Shown: positions 49,298 to 56,863, numbered from the stretch's first letter. The stretch is DNA of 64,000 bases from Clostridia bacterium UC5.1-1C12 (GCA_001305055.1 BBZX01000003.1:124001-188000); one strand, 5' to 3'. Notes: generated by a model not told the origin, from the letters alone. Program-made: numbers and translations.

Positions 49298-49567
49298 ATG
49301 TTCGGCTATGAAATAATAAAGAAGAAAAAGAAGCGCGATCCGCTCCGCTTCAGCAAAAAGATTATGTATATTAGTTTTGCATTTTTGACGCTGTATGTTA
49401 CGGCGTCTTTTTTATTGGCATACCGATCCATGACAACGCTGGACAGTCAATTGACGATCTGTGTGTTCGCGTTCTGGGGGACTGAATGCTTCAGCAATGC
49501 TTGGATCAAAGTATCTAAAATAAAACATCTGAAGGAGGAAAATAAAGATGAACTATCTAATGAATAA
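49298..49567 (+). CDS. Small membrane protein, lysis module
   Basis: 89 residues with a basic start (KKKKKRDPLRF), two membrane segments (about 23-42 and 48-66) and a charged tail (KIKHLKEENKDEL). Directly before the LLH-type holin and overlapping it, hence probably holin or antiholin-like. Confidence 0.55.
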   Translation: MFGYEIIKKKKKRDPLRFSKKIMYISFAFLTLYVTASFLLAYRSMTTLDSQLTICVFAFWGTECFSNAWIKVSKIKHLKEENKDELSNE

Positions 49568-49889
49568 CTGGTTTATGATTGTAGCACTCTTAGCAGTGCT
49601 TTTTATTTGCTTCATGGCTGCCAAAAAGTGGCTTGACAAGCCAACTGCCGAGCAGGTGGCGAATATTAAGGAATGGCTGTTATTGGCGGTTACAGAGGCA
49701 GAGAAACAACTAGGAGGCGGTACAGGACAGCTTAAGCTAAGATTTGTTTATGATTGGGCGGTGGATCGGTTCTCGTGGGTGGCAGTTATCCCATTTACGA
49801 CCTTCAGCTCTTGGGTTGACGAAGCGTTAAATGAGATGAAAAAGCAGCTGGCAGTGAATGAAGCTGTGAAAGCCTACATTGAGGGATAA
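49548..49889 (+). CDS. Phage holin, LLH family
   Basis: 113 residues; one N-terminal membrane helix (WFMIVALLAVLFICFMAA), then KPTAEQVANIKEWLLLAVTEAEKQLGGGTGQLKLRFVYDWAV and FSSWVDEALNEMKKQL, characteristic of the LLH holin family. Permits endolysin release at the membrane. Overlaps both neighbours. Confidence 0.8.
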   Translation: MNYLMNNWFMIVALLAVLFICFMAAKKWLDKPTAEQVANIKEWLLLAVTEAEKQLGGGTGQLKLRFVYDWAVDRFSWVAVIPFTTFSSWVDEALNEMKKQLAVNEAVKAYIEG

Positions 49890-50308
49890 TGATGGAATGG
49901 ATCAAGCAGAACATTCTGCTGCTCATCGCTATTATTAGCGTCTGCGTTGAAATAACGCCTGTAAAAATAAATCCTATCTCTCATTTATTAAAGTGGGCAG
50001 GCAAATTGATAAACGAAGGTATCAATAAAAGAATCGATGATATAGAGAAAGAACTTGCTACCATGCGTCAAGAAAATTACGAAAAGGACGTCCGCGATAT
50101 GCGGGGTGAAATATTGGATTTTGCCAATTCTTGTCACAACAAAAGGAAGCACACAAAAGACGAATTTATCCATATCATCGAGCAAATAACACGCTATGAA
50201 GAACTCATTGAAGAGCATAACATCGCCAATGGTGTGATAGAGGTACAGGCAAAATATATCAAAGATTTATATAAAGAGTGTCTACGAGAAGGCACTCTTT
50301 TGAGTTAG
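49889..50308 (+). CDS. Membrane-anchored coiled-coil lysis-module protein
   Basis: 139 residues; N-terminal membrane helix (NILLLIAIISVCVEITPV) and a cytoplasmic coiled coil (IDDIEKELATMRQENYEKDVRDMRGEIL). Found with holins in many Firmicutes phages; likely a second holin component. Its gene ends just before the endolysin ribosome site. Confidence 0.6.
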   Translation: MMEWIKQNILLLIAIISVCVEITPVKINPISHLLKWAGKLINEGINKRIDDIEKELATMRQENYEKDVRDMRGEILDFANSCHNKRKHTKDEFIHIIEQITRYEELIEEHNIANGVIEVQAKYIKDLYKECLREGTLLS

Positions 50309-50316
50309 GAGGAAGA

Positions 50317-51039
50317 ATGAAAACAGCAAAACAATTGGTTGAATATGTAAAAAAGAAGGCAGCCGAACCTAAAACTATTTATGTATTGGGTTCATTTGGC
50401 CAGCAGCTTACAACTGCCTTCTTAAATCAGAAATGCCGGCAGCTTGCTTGGAATGAGCAGAACAGAAATATCCTTCAGCAATACACCGATCAAGGCTATC
50501 AAGCCTTTGACTGCTGCGGACTTATCAAGGCTTTCTTATGGGACGACGATCCTAAAAATTATAAAGTTGCAGAGGATGAAAATGAAGCCACCATGCTTGC
50601 AAGAGCAAAAGTAAAGGGCAAGATTGCATCCATGCCGGAACGGCCGGGAATCCTTGTTTTTATGCCCGGACATGTCGGTATATATATTGGTGGCGGCGAA
50701 GTCGTCGAATGCACACCATCAGAATCACTCGGAGGATGGGGCGTACTAACCACAAAACTAAAAGGTAGAGGCTGGACTGATTGGGCTGAATATGCCTGCA
50801 TCAGCTACGATACACCATCAGGATGGCAGCAAACTGAAGGATGCTGGTTTTATTTCTTGAACGGTGAAACGCTTAAAGGCTGGCGCTGGCTGCCTGTGTC
50901 AAATGGATCTGATGCATGGGGATGGTTTTACTTCAATCCAACCAACGGCATCATGCAGGCGAATAAATGGGTAAAATTCACAGATGGAAAGGAATATGAA
51001 TTAGGAAAGAACGGCAAATGGACCGGTAATGCTAAATAA
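50317..51039 (+). CDS. Endolysin, NlpC/P60-like peptidase with cell-wall-binding repeats
   Basis: 240 residues from ATG 50317 (TTAGGAGGAAGA). Catalytic domain about 1-165: FDCCGLIKAFLW (Cys), FMPGHVGIYIGGGEVVECTP (His and third residue). C-terminus: Trp/Tyr-rich GW-type wall-binding repeats (GCWFYFLNGETLKGWRWLPV, WGWFYFNPTNGIMQANKWVKF). Degrades peptidoglycan for release. No signal peptide, so export depends on holin. Confidence 0.88.
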   Translation: MKTAKQLVEYVKKKAAEPKTIYVLGSFGQQLTTAFLNQKCRQLAWNEQNRNILQQYTDQGYQAFDCCGLIKAFLWDDDPKNYKVAEDENEATMLARAKVKGKIASMPERPGILVFMPGHVGIYIGGGEVVECTPSESLGGWGVLTTKLKGRGWTDWAEYACISYDTPSGWQQTEGCWFYFLNGETLKGWRWLPVSNGSDAWGWFYFNPTNGIMQANKWVKFTDGKEYELGKNGKWTGNAK

Positions 51040-51045
51040 AAATAA

Positions 51046-51080
51046 CGCTCACTCTCAATTAAGATAGTGAGCGCTTTTTA
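51046..51080. terminator. Bidirectional terminator after endolysin
   Basis: CGCTCACT (51,046-51,053) pairs with AGTGAGCG (51,066-51,073), 8 bp perfect, with T-rich flank. Separates the late operon from the minus-strand accessory cluster. Confidence 0.8.
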
Positions 51081-51578
51081 TTTTTCTTTCAGAACTGCCT
51101 TCCTATATTGATTTCTTTCTTTTAAAAGCTTTTCTAAATCTCTTTTTACACCCCTTTTTATGTCACCGATGCAATAAGAAATCTGCTTTTGTTTTTTTCT
51201 GCAATATTCCGAACACAAGTTATTATTTTTTTTTGATGCGAATGTCTTCATGCAATATATGCATATCTTTTTTCGCTCACTTCTTAATTTTTTCTTTGCT
51301 TCCATAATTTCTGGATTATTTTTTATTATTTCTTTTTTGTGCTCTCGCTGCCATTTTAACGATTCTTTTTGTTTGCAATCAGGACAATATTTTTGCCTAC
51401 CAGAGTTTACCACATATTCTTTTCCACATGATAAGCAGGTGTCTTTGCTGCCTATAAGCCGAGATACAGGGGGAGCTTTATACGCTCGCCGAGCCTCTAA
51501 TCTACATGCCGGACATCTTTTGGCTCTCGGTCCTCCAATAAAACTGATGCCGCAATCAGTACAAATACGGGGTTTCAA
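51078..51578 (-). CDS. Multi-zinc-ribbon protein
   Basis: 166 residues, TTG start overlapping the previous stop. Three Cys pairs form knuckles: CTDCG with CPACR, CLSCG with CPDCK, and CIYCMK with CSEYC, joined by basic linkers. Likely a nucleic-acid-binding protein; last gene of the HTH operon. Such proteins are frequent near prophage ends but have no fixed function. Confidence 0.65.
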   Translation of the reverse strand: MKPRICTDCGISFIGGPRAKRCPACRLEARRAYKAPPVSRLIGSKDTCLSCGKEYVVNSGRQKYCPDCKQKESLKWQREHKKEIIKNNPEIMEAKKKLRSERKKICIYCMKTFASKKNNNLCSEYCRKKQKQISYCIGDIKRGVKRDLEKLLKERNQYRKAVLKEK

Positions 51579-51685
51579 AGAACTTCTTTTTTACTTTCTT
51601 TAGCGCAATTTGCACATAATCTGCTATTGACTTCACCATAATATCCGATGCCACATTTTGCGCATTTATGCAATGTTTTTTTCAT
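51575..51685 (-). CDS. 36-aa zinc-ribbon protein
   Basis: Two CxxC knuckles (CAKCGIGYYGEV and CANCAK) in 36 residues. Starts 7 bp after the HTH gene stop and overlaps the 166-aa zinc protein by 4 bp. Coupled small gene; ribosome site weak. Confidence 0.55.
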   Translation of the reverse strand: MKKTLHKCAKCGIGYYGEVNSRLCANCAKESKKEVL

Positions 51686-51692
51686 TTTCTAT

Positions 51693-52022
51693 TTAATTCA
51701 TCACCAAATAAAACGTAAGCGATGAACTTTTTTCATGTGGAGAAGGTGTAACTTTTTCGAATACCCACTTTTCAAGGGTACTCGAACTTACTCCTAGCTT
51801 GCCCGCTAGTTTCGGCATTGACAATCCACTAAATTCTTTAAGCTCAGCAAACGTCATTCTAGATAGCTTGTAGGCCGTTTTTAGTATGGCCGCGATTTCT
51901 TCATCCGCATATTCATTCATCCACTCTTGCCATCCACGTTCGGCAATAAATAGATCCATATTATCGTATATCTGAGCTTCTTCGTACAATCTTGCAAATA
52001 AATCAAATGGTGTGTAAATCAT
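51693..52022 (-). CDS. HTH protein, Aca-like candidate
   Basis: 109 residues after AGGAGGAAACAAAA. The N-terminal half (DLFARLYEEAQIYDNMDLFIAERGWQEWM) is an unassigned helical domain. The C-terminal HTH (MTFAELKEFSGLSMPKLAGKLGVSSSTLEKWVFEKV) is of the MqsA/Aca style with a late Trp. It follows the 78-aa gene by 15 bp. The promoter of this operon is covered by two inverted repeats (52,305-52,357), so it probably autoregulates. Aca proteins show exactly this layout next to anti-CRISPR genes; the identity is inference. Confidence 0.7.
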   Translation of the reverse strand: MIYTPFDLFARLYEEAQIYDNMDLFIAERGWQEWMNEYADEEIAAILKTAYKLSRMTFAELKEFSGLSMPKLAGKLGVSSSTLEKWVFEKVTPSPHEKSSSLTFYLVMN

Positions 52023-52037
52023 TTTTGTTTCCTCCTC

Positions 52038-52274
52038 TTAGTGCGCTTGACGCAGAAATTGTTGCATGGCAACGTAATCGGTTGCTTCATCAACGGCTTT
52101 TCTTCCAGCTAATTTGATTGCAGTGGTCTTATTCATTAATTCTCGTTCACGGGAATCGTATTCTTCTGTGTTAAGCCATTTTTCAGCCTCTTCTTTAGTA
52201 TCAAATACGTATACGTTGTGATTCCATCCACTAAATTCACGCTTGCTGCTAACTCCATATATTTTTCTTGACAT
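52038..52274 (-). CDS. 78-aa unknown protein, candidate anti-CRISPR
   Basis: ATG 52274 is 8 nt from GGGAGG; the ATG at 52280 is too close. Content: IYGVSSKREFSGWNHNVYVFDTKEEAEKWLNTEEYD, then a KAVDEATDYVAMQQFLRQ helix. Small and acidic, with no recognised family. First gene of an operon with an HTH second gene, 113 bp from the orphan cas7. The candidate status rests only on context. Confidence 0.6.
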   Translation of the reverse strand: MSRKIYGVSSKREFSGWNHNVYVFDTKEEAEKWLNTEEYDSRERELMNKTTAIKLAGRKAVDEATDYVAMQQFLRQAH

Positions 52275-52301
52275 GTTCATGTCCTCCCTTTATCTATCTA
52301 T

Positions 52302-52357
52302 ATTATAACACCATATTGGCGTTATGTAAAGAGAAATAACACCAATATGGTGTTATT
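52302..52357 (-). promoter_or_regulatory. Autoregulated promoter with two inverted-repeat operators
   Basis: On the minus strand: TTTACA (52,325-52,330), 17-nt spacer, TATAAT (52,302-52,307). Operator 1 (52,335-52,357) is AATAACACCA-ATA-TGGTGTTATT, perfect arms, immediately upstream of -35. Operator 2 (52,305-52,325), one mismatch, occupies the spacer. Centres are 31 bp apart, about three helical turns, suiting cooperative HTH dimers. Confidence 0.82.
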
Positions 52358-52393
52358 TTATGGGGAAATGAGTAATTTTTCAGTTTTTTTGTT

Positions 52394-53212
52394 TTACCAT
52401 AATTCGATAATTTCTGGCTCTAAATTTATTAATTCATCTGCGGTTACTTGGTAATACGGATATTCTTCAGCCGGCTTAAAGCGTAAAGATTTATGTACTT
52501 TTGCTGATGAATATTGTCCACTTGGGCAATTATGTTCCCACCAATAAACACGATGCACCGCCATACTGCCGGCAGGTCTAGCCGAAGAAGCATCGTTCTC
52601 GAATAATGTAATTAATGCTTGTTTAAATTTATTTACATCATCATCCGTCAGGCCAACTTTTAATGCTAATTGTGGATAAATACCGCCATAGAATACATAA
52701 GCACCACGTTCAACTGCGAAATGCTCTCCTATTGTTGCGCTATCTTTTTTATCGTCGTCACCTTCTACATTTAACGATTTAGTTATTTGTATTGTCTTTA
52801 TGTTAACTATATCAAGTGATTTCGCCGGCATTATACTGACCGGTCCGCGTATGCCAACAGAAGCAGTGTCACCTTTAAATGGAAGGACAGCTCCAAATAA
52901 TCTAGCATCAATCCATTCTGCACAGATTGCTGATTCGAGAGCATTTTTATCATTTTTGATTAGCTTCAACTTCTCACAAGCGTCAAAACGAGACTTAATG
53001 CTTTTAAAACCATCTGATGATCTATCATTTCCGAGCATTAATATTTTTTCACCCATATCGTAAAGGCGGTTCCTTATTTTGTGTTTTATGCAAACATCGC
53101 TCATCTCTCCATACCCATCAAAATCTATTCTAGGTCGATTGCCGTTAAGAGGATCACCGTTAGGATTGCAGTTTTCGACAGTAATTACAACCGCAAAATC
53201 TATCTTGTTCAT
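52394..53212 (-). CDS. cas7: Orphan type I-C Cas7 (Csd2)
   Basis: 272 residues, full length and unbroken in a region full of frameshifts. Signature text: VENCNPNGDPLNGNRPRIDFDG at the N-terminus, SDVCIKHKIRNRL, DARLFGAVLPFKG, VGIRGPVSI, ITKSLN, then LFENDASSARPAGSM, VYWWEHNCPSGQYSSAKVH and a C-terminal LEPEIIEL. All are standard for the Cascade backbone subunit that coats crRNA in type I-C. No Cas3, Cas5, Cas8, Cas1, Cas2 or repeat array is present in the window. Ribosome site AAAGGGTG. Likely an anti-CRISPR-like decoy or a captured gene. Confidence 0.9.
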   Translation of the reverse strand: MNKIDFAVVITVENCNPNGDPLNGNRPRIDFDGYGEMSDVCIKHKIRNRLYDMGEKILMLGNDRSSDGFKSIKSRFDACEKLKLIKNDKNALESAICAEWIDARLFGAVLPFKGDTASVGIRGPVSIMPAKSLDIVNIKTIQITKSLNVEGDDDKKDSATIGEHFAVERGAYVFYGGIYPQLALKVGLTDDDVNKFKQALITLFENDASSARPAGSMAVHRVYWWEHNCPSGQYSSAKVHKSLRFKPAEEYPYYQVTADELINLEPEIIELW

Positions 53213-53301
53213 ATTCTACACCCTTTCTTTATATTATAATTATAACATTATATAAAAAGTTTAAATTGTTTTTTTAAGTTATTTATCATATTACGACAAG
53301 G

Positions 53302-53341
53302 TTCGACAAGGCATTATTTTACTTGGTGTTATAATGTCGAA
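53302..53341 (+). promoter_or_regulatory. Promoter region with TTCGACA/TGTCGAA boxes
   Basis: TTCGACA (53,302-53,308) and TGTCGAA (53,335-53,341) flank TATAAT (53,330-53,335). The heptamer equals the Spo0A 0A-box consensus in either orientation. In prophage A the equivalent gene has TTCGACA near 17,771. Confidence 0.35.
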
Positions 53342-53355
53342 AAAGGTGGGAAGTT

Positions 53356-53526
53356 ATGGAAATAGATATTTTTCAGTTTTTAGAGATATGTGAAATTGAA
53401 CTTATCAATCAGCTATGCAAAAATTGCCCTGAGCTATCAATAGAACAGATCGGAAGCATTGCTGAAGAATTTAGTAAAGGAATTGATAAGCAGCTTGCCG
53501 GTGACAACATCATAATTGGAAAATAA
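53356..53526 (+). CDS. Small Cys-containing right-end protein
   Basis: 56 residues; AGGTGGGAAGTT upstream. FLEICEIELINQLCKNCPELSIEQIGSIAEEF matches the 52-aa protein at 17,828 of prophage A (CCEKDLINQLCFRCPELS). Function unknown; conserved first gene of the right-end module. Confidence 0.6.
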   Translation: MEIDIFQFLEICEIELINQLCKNCPELSIEQIGSIAEEFSKGIDKQLAGDNIIIGK

Positions 53527-53581
53527 TTTCAGCATATTTATTGACTTCATCAGTTTATAATTATGACACGGAGGTGTCATA

Positions 53582-53769
53582 TTGCAGAAGAAAAAATTGA
53601 ATGAATTAGAATTTTGGGGCATGCAGTATTTTTATGAATTCTACGACAGAGAATACGGCCATGATCAAAAAAGGTTTTTGATAGATTAACACAAGAGTTC
53701 GGCGCCGATAAAGTAGCGGACTATAAGCAAAAATGTGGCGGAGAATTTGATAGGAAAATTGACATCTAA
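53582..53769 (+). CDS. Right-end module protein, WGMQYF family (frameshifted)
   Basis: TTG start after GGAGGTGTCATA. LNELEFWGMQYFYEFYDREYGHDQK then, after one missing base near 53,668, FGADKVADYKQKCGGEFDRKIDI, as in the intact copy at 18,039. About 63 residues. Confidence 0.55.
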
Positions 53770-53770
53770 A

Positions 53771-53989
53771 ATGATAAAATTTATAGACTTTTTAGACTGA
53801 AAAAAGTACAGATACAATAAAGCTTTATTCTTGTCAAACGATAGTATGTATCGAGCTAAAATCATTAATCAATATTTACGCAAATTCCGAACATTCTGTA
53901 ATAAATACCCAAATATACCAAATGATCTGAAGATGTATGAAGATGAAATTTGGGAATATGAGAGAAGAGCGGGTATCAAAAGAAATTGA
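53771..53989 (+). pseudogene. Right-end module small protein with in-frame stop
   Basis: Homologous to 18,232-18,453 along its length (NDSMYRAKIINQYLRKFR, YEDEIWEYERRAGI), but codon 10 is TGA where copy A has an Arg codon. The frame is otherwise maintained, so this is a substitution rather than an indel. Confidence 0.55.
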
Positions 53990-54016
53990 TAAGTCTTAGC
54001 AATCGCTAAGGCTTTT
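53989..54016 (+). terminator. Terminator of right-end module B
   Basis: AGTCTTAGC / GCTAAGGCT stem and TTTTTATTT, as at 18,453. Confidence 0.7.
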
Positions 54017-54033
54017 TATTTGATCTCTACAAA

Positions 54034-54246
54034 TTATCGTTAAAATATAAATTTATTGAAAATATATATTACCATAAATTACCAATTTTAGCATAATTAC
54101 GATAAATGTTATATATTTTGATTATACTGAAACTTAAGCAATTTTATATAATTTACTTGTTAAACCTTATGATTTAAGGTTTTGTAAGAATTAACGATAA
54201 CTTCTGATTTTTTGAGACTGACGTTAATTTGGTAAATTATGGTAAT
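54034..54246. repeat. Interleaved inverted repeats beside att, copy B
   Basis: TTATCGTTAA (54,034-54,043) with TTAACGATAA (54,191-54,200). The ATTACCATAAATTACC arm (54,068-54,083) pairs with its inverse at 54,231-54,246 with one mismatch. Same order as copy A at 18,501-18,698. No gene was found from 53,990 to 54,733. Confidence 0.7.
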
Positions 54247-54355
54247 GCTAAAATGCTTAAATGTGTTAAAATTAAATCAGGAATAAATTGGATAAAATAC
54301 AGCAGGAGAAAAAGCGAGAAATAAAAAGGGTGAAGCTGCATTTTATAGATGGGGG

Positions 54356-54378
54356 AAGAGGATTGGCCGTCCTCTTTT
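54356..54378 (+). terminator. Terminator after inverted-repeat region, copy B
   Basis: AAGAGGA / TCCTCTT around TTGGCCG, followed by T-run. Confidence 0.7.
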
Positions 54379-54505
54379 TCGTGCCTTAAAACATGCCTTA
54401 AATTTAAAAATATCTATTATTTGCTATTCGATGAAATCATGGATAAACGACTATTTAAAGGGTTTATCAGATGTTATAAGCGTGTATAAGGAGGCGTCTT
54501 TTGAC

Positions 54506-54527
54506 TCCCGCCAGCTCCACCAATATG
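54506..54527 (+). other. att core, right end of prophage B
   Basis: Identical to 18,964-18,985. Preceded here by TTTTGAC, close to the tmRNA T-loop text TTCGAC. Carries the CCA-ended 3' tip; host sequence follows. Confidence 0.8.
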
Positions 54528-54534
54528 CAAATAA

Positions 54535-54556
54535 GCGCCTGTTTATGGGCGTTTTT
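54535..54556 (+). terminator. Displaced tmRNA terminator
   Basis: GCGCC TGTTTAT GGGCGT plus T-run, near-identical to 18,993-19,014. Confidence 0.7.
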
Positions 54557-54733
54557 ATTATGCCGATATTACTTATACTTAACGATGCATCAACATCTGA
54601 TACATTGCAAAACGGTGTCTTATGGTTTAACATATACATATGTAAAAAAAGAATTTGTAAGGTGTATGATGAAGAAAAATTATTGTAGTATCAGGCCTGC
54701 TTAAAAAGCACGCATCAAGAGAGGATGTGCAAT

Positions 54734-55064
54734 ATGAATACGATTTACCTAATCTGCCGGGCAATCACTGTCGGTATTATCGTTGGCTTTTTTGCGGAGG
54801 TTTAAAATTAATCTTCATAAAAAATCTTCCGAAACAAACAACATGGCTGCCCGCAAATTCATAAATCAACTGTCAGTTATACTTAAATATATCACTTTTC
54901 TGGTGCTTGCCATTGGTCTGGTGTGGTGCTGTTACTTTCTGTTTCTTGGTATTGCAAATCCGGAATTGGCTGAATATGCGAATAACATGTCTTCATTGAT
55001 TGTCGCCATCCTTACCGTTATTTCTATCATTTTTGCTTTTGTAGAATTTATGCGGCGTACATAA
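54734..55064 (+). CDS. Small membrane protein (frameshifted)
   Basis: A 24-codon N-terminal hydrophobic segment (IYLICRAITVGIIVGF) joins, after removing one T near 54,790, a frame with two further membrane helices (YITFLVLAIGLVWCCYFLFLG and MSSLIVAILTVISIIFAFV). About 109 residues. First chromosomal gene after the prophage; function unknown. Confidence 0.5.
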
Positions 55065-55117
55065 TTAAAAAGGTGTCATGCTATCTGTGTAAATCAGAAG
55101 CTGACACCTGTTTTATT

Positions 55118-55744
55118 TTATTTAATGGATCGTGCCGGAACACCAGCCGCTACTGTGTATGAGGGAATATCATGAATCACTGCAGCACCAGCTCCTATTA
55201 GTACACCTTTGCCTATCACAAGTCCATCGATAATAGACGCTCCTATGCCAATGAATGACTTTCTGCCGATTCGGGTGTGCCCGGCAATAGCTGCATGAGG
55301 TGAAATGTTCACCAAATCACCTATTATACAGTCATGTTCAATGATAGCTCCATTATTAATAATACAGCCTTGTCCAATCGCTGCGTTAATATTGATGACA
55401 GCATGAGCTAATATCGTACAGCCTGTTCCCACTTCTGCAAAAGAACTAATCACAGCTGTTGGATGAACAATAGTTGCTACCGGGATCGCCAGCAAAGTTA
55501 AAATCGATAATTTGTATTCGCGTAAATCATTGTCACCAGTAGCTACAATAACTTCATCATAAGCTGTAAGAAATTGATCAAGCATTATATCCTGCTCCTT
55601 ATAAAGCTGAAATCCAGAAATCTTTCGATGTTCTTTTTCTTTAAAGGCAAGAAAGTTAATTTCATTATAAACTCCCATTGCCAAAGCACATTCCAGCGTC
55701 ACCAGACCTTGATCGCCGGCACCCCATATTAATAACCGCTTCAT
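55118..55744 (-). CDS. NeuD/PglD-type acetyltransferase
   Basis: 208 residues from ATG 55744 (AGGTGAATGTT). N-terminal Rossmann-like GAGDQGLVTLE motif, then left-handed beta-helix hexapeptide repeats (VGTGCTILAHAVININAAIGQGCIINNGAIIEHDCIIGD) with the catalytic-type EHDC His, and VPARSIK end. Such enzymes acetylate amino sugars for glycan synthesis. Lies 10 bp after the histidinol phosphatase-like gene, so probably the same operon under the T-box. Confidence 0.8.
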   Translation of the reverse strand: MKRLLIWGAGDQGLVTLECALAMGVYNEINFLAFKEKEHRKISGFQLYKEQDIMLDQFLTAYDEVIVATGDNDLREYKLSILTLLAIPVATIVHPTAVISSFAEVGTGCTILAHAVININAAIGQGCIINNGAIIEHDCIIGDLVNISPHAAIAGHTRIGRKSFIGIGASIIDGLVIGKGVLIGAGAAVIHDIPSYTVAAGVPARSIK

Positions 55745-55753
55745 AACATTCAC

Positions 55754-56544
55754 CTATTTAAAACTGACTGAATCTATGAAATTCAAAGGGATTCCCTTCA
55801 AAATCTCATCAGCTTTTTCAAGTCTGTCTGTTTCTAAGAATGCAATAGGCGTATGAGCATCATAACCATAAAGAACTTTGCAGCCATATTCACTGATGAT
55901 TTCCCAGAATTCTCTAAATGGATAAGGATACCGTTCAACAAGCTGACCGCCTATCTGATAGAATTTTTTACCATAATGAAAGCCATTCAGATTAATTTCT
56001 AAAGGCACATCATAGTCAATGCTTGCTCTGGCAATCCGGTGTGCCGCTTCAGCACAGACTAAATTAAAGCTGCGTCTGCCAAGCATATAATAATCTGGAT
56101 GAGCAACATAAGTTATAAAACCTTTCGCAAGAGCTTTTCAATCTGTGTGGCATAAATTAAAACATCTTCATCAGTGCAGCAGCAATCGTATTCATATCCT
56201 ATATATTTACAATGCTGTCCCAGGATCATGTAATCGCAATCTTTTTCCATTTGCATCAAATACTCATAATGATCTTCTAGATACTCGATTTCATAGCCAA
56301 CTTTGATATCAATCCAGGCATGTAATTCATTTTGAAGTCTTCTGATTGAATGGATGTATTCCTCTTTCTGTTCATAAAACATTCGGCATTCCGGCAGTCT
56401 CATTTCGACATAAGGAATATGTTCGCTAAATCCCAGTAAATCAATGCCAGCTTCTTTAGCACAGTTGATATATTGTATATCCAAGCCGCAGGCATGCCCG
56501 CATCGTGCTGTATGTGTATGCAGATTAAAGTTTTGTTTTTTCAT
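55754..56544 (-). CDS. hisK: Histidinol phosphatase, PHP family (frameshifted)
   Basis: About 264 residues. The N-terminal HTHTARCGHA (metal motif I), GFSEHIPY, GYEIEYLEDH and MILGQHC are in frame 1. After a one-base break near 56,115-56,125 the second frame brings the VAHPDYYM region, LEINLNGFHYG and the YGYDAHTP metal motif. This is the standard PHP trinuclear-metal set. It dephosphorylates histidinol phosphate in histidine synthesis. A T-box leader with His-type context lies upstream. Confidence 0.8.
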
Positions 56545-56632
56545 TTTTGTTCTCCTCGCTTTCAGCTAACAATAATTTAATATAAACTGTTAATTTTTAA
56601 TTACTACATACAGCACCCCGCCTTTCAAACAA

Positions 56633-56857
56633 AAAAACACATTCCAAACAGGAACGTGTTTAAACGCGGTACCATCCTGATTCGCACTATAAAAAGTACG
56701 CATCTTACTTAAGGTATAACGCCCCGGCGAAGTCATCTACTTATTTTCAATGACTCTACTAAACAAGTGGAATCCATGACAACCAATGTACCCAACTTTC
56801 ACCGCCATGGGTTCGCTTTCCATTTTCATTATCACTTAATCTTGTCTCTCTGTATTT
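56633..56857 (-). promoter_or_regulatory. T-box riboswitch leader
   Basis: On the minus strand a structured leader ends with the T-box sequence ATGGTACCGCG (56,665-56,677 region) followed by a terminator ACACGTTCC / GGAATGTGT with seven T (56,633-56,659). Upstream is a GGCGGTGAAAG stem I element. CAT triplets at about 56,776-56,778 and 56,787 are candidate His specifiers. It senses uncharged tRNA. Confidence 0.82.
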
Positions 56858-56863
56858 AATTCC

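Larger units (their letters stand above)
18964..54527. mobile_element. Prophage B, complete, about 35.6 kb
   Basis: Bounded by direct repeats of a 22-bp core identical at both ends. Modules run in standard siphovirus order: integrase next to the left att, lysogeny control, antirepressors, replication, late activator, packaging, head, tail, lysis, accessory genes, right att. Almost everything from 26 kb to 51 kb is on the plus strand. It sits directly beside prophage A, sharing the same type of attachment site. Confidence 0.92.

Noticed and set aside
51693..52274. HigB/HigA-type toxin-antitoxin pair
   Set aside because: The first protein lacks RelE/HigB motifs and the HTH lies at the C-terminus after an unrelated helical domain; still not fully excluded.
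51078..54500. Possible CRISPR array or complete type I-C locus beside Cas7
   Set aside because: No regularly spaced repeats and no Cas3, Cas5, Cas8, Cas1 or Cas2 signatures on either strand; only Cas7 is present.
54431..54688. 85-codon ORF across the right att site
   Set aside because: It reads through the att core and terminator hairpin, has no ribosome site and no protein-like composition.
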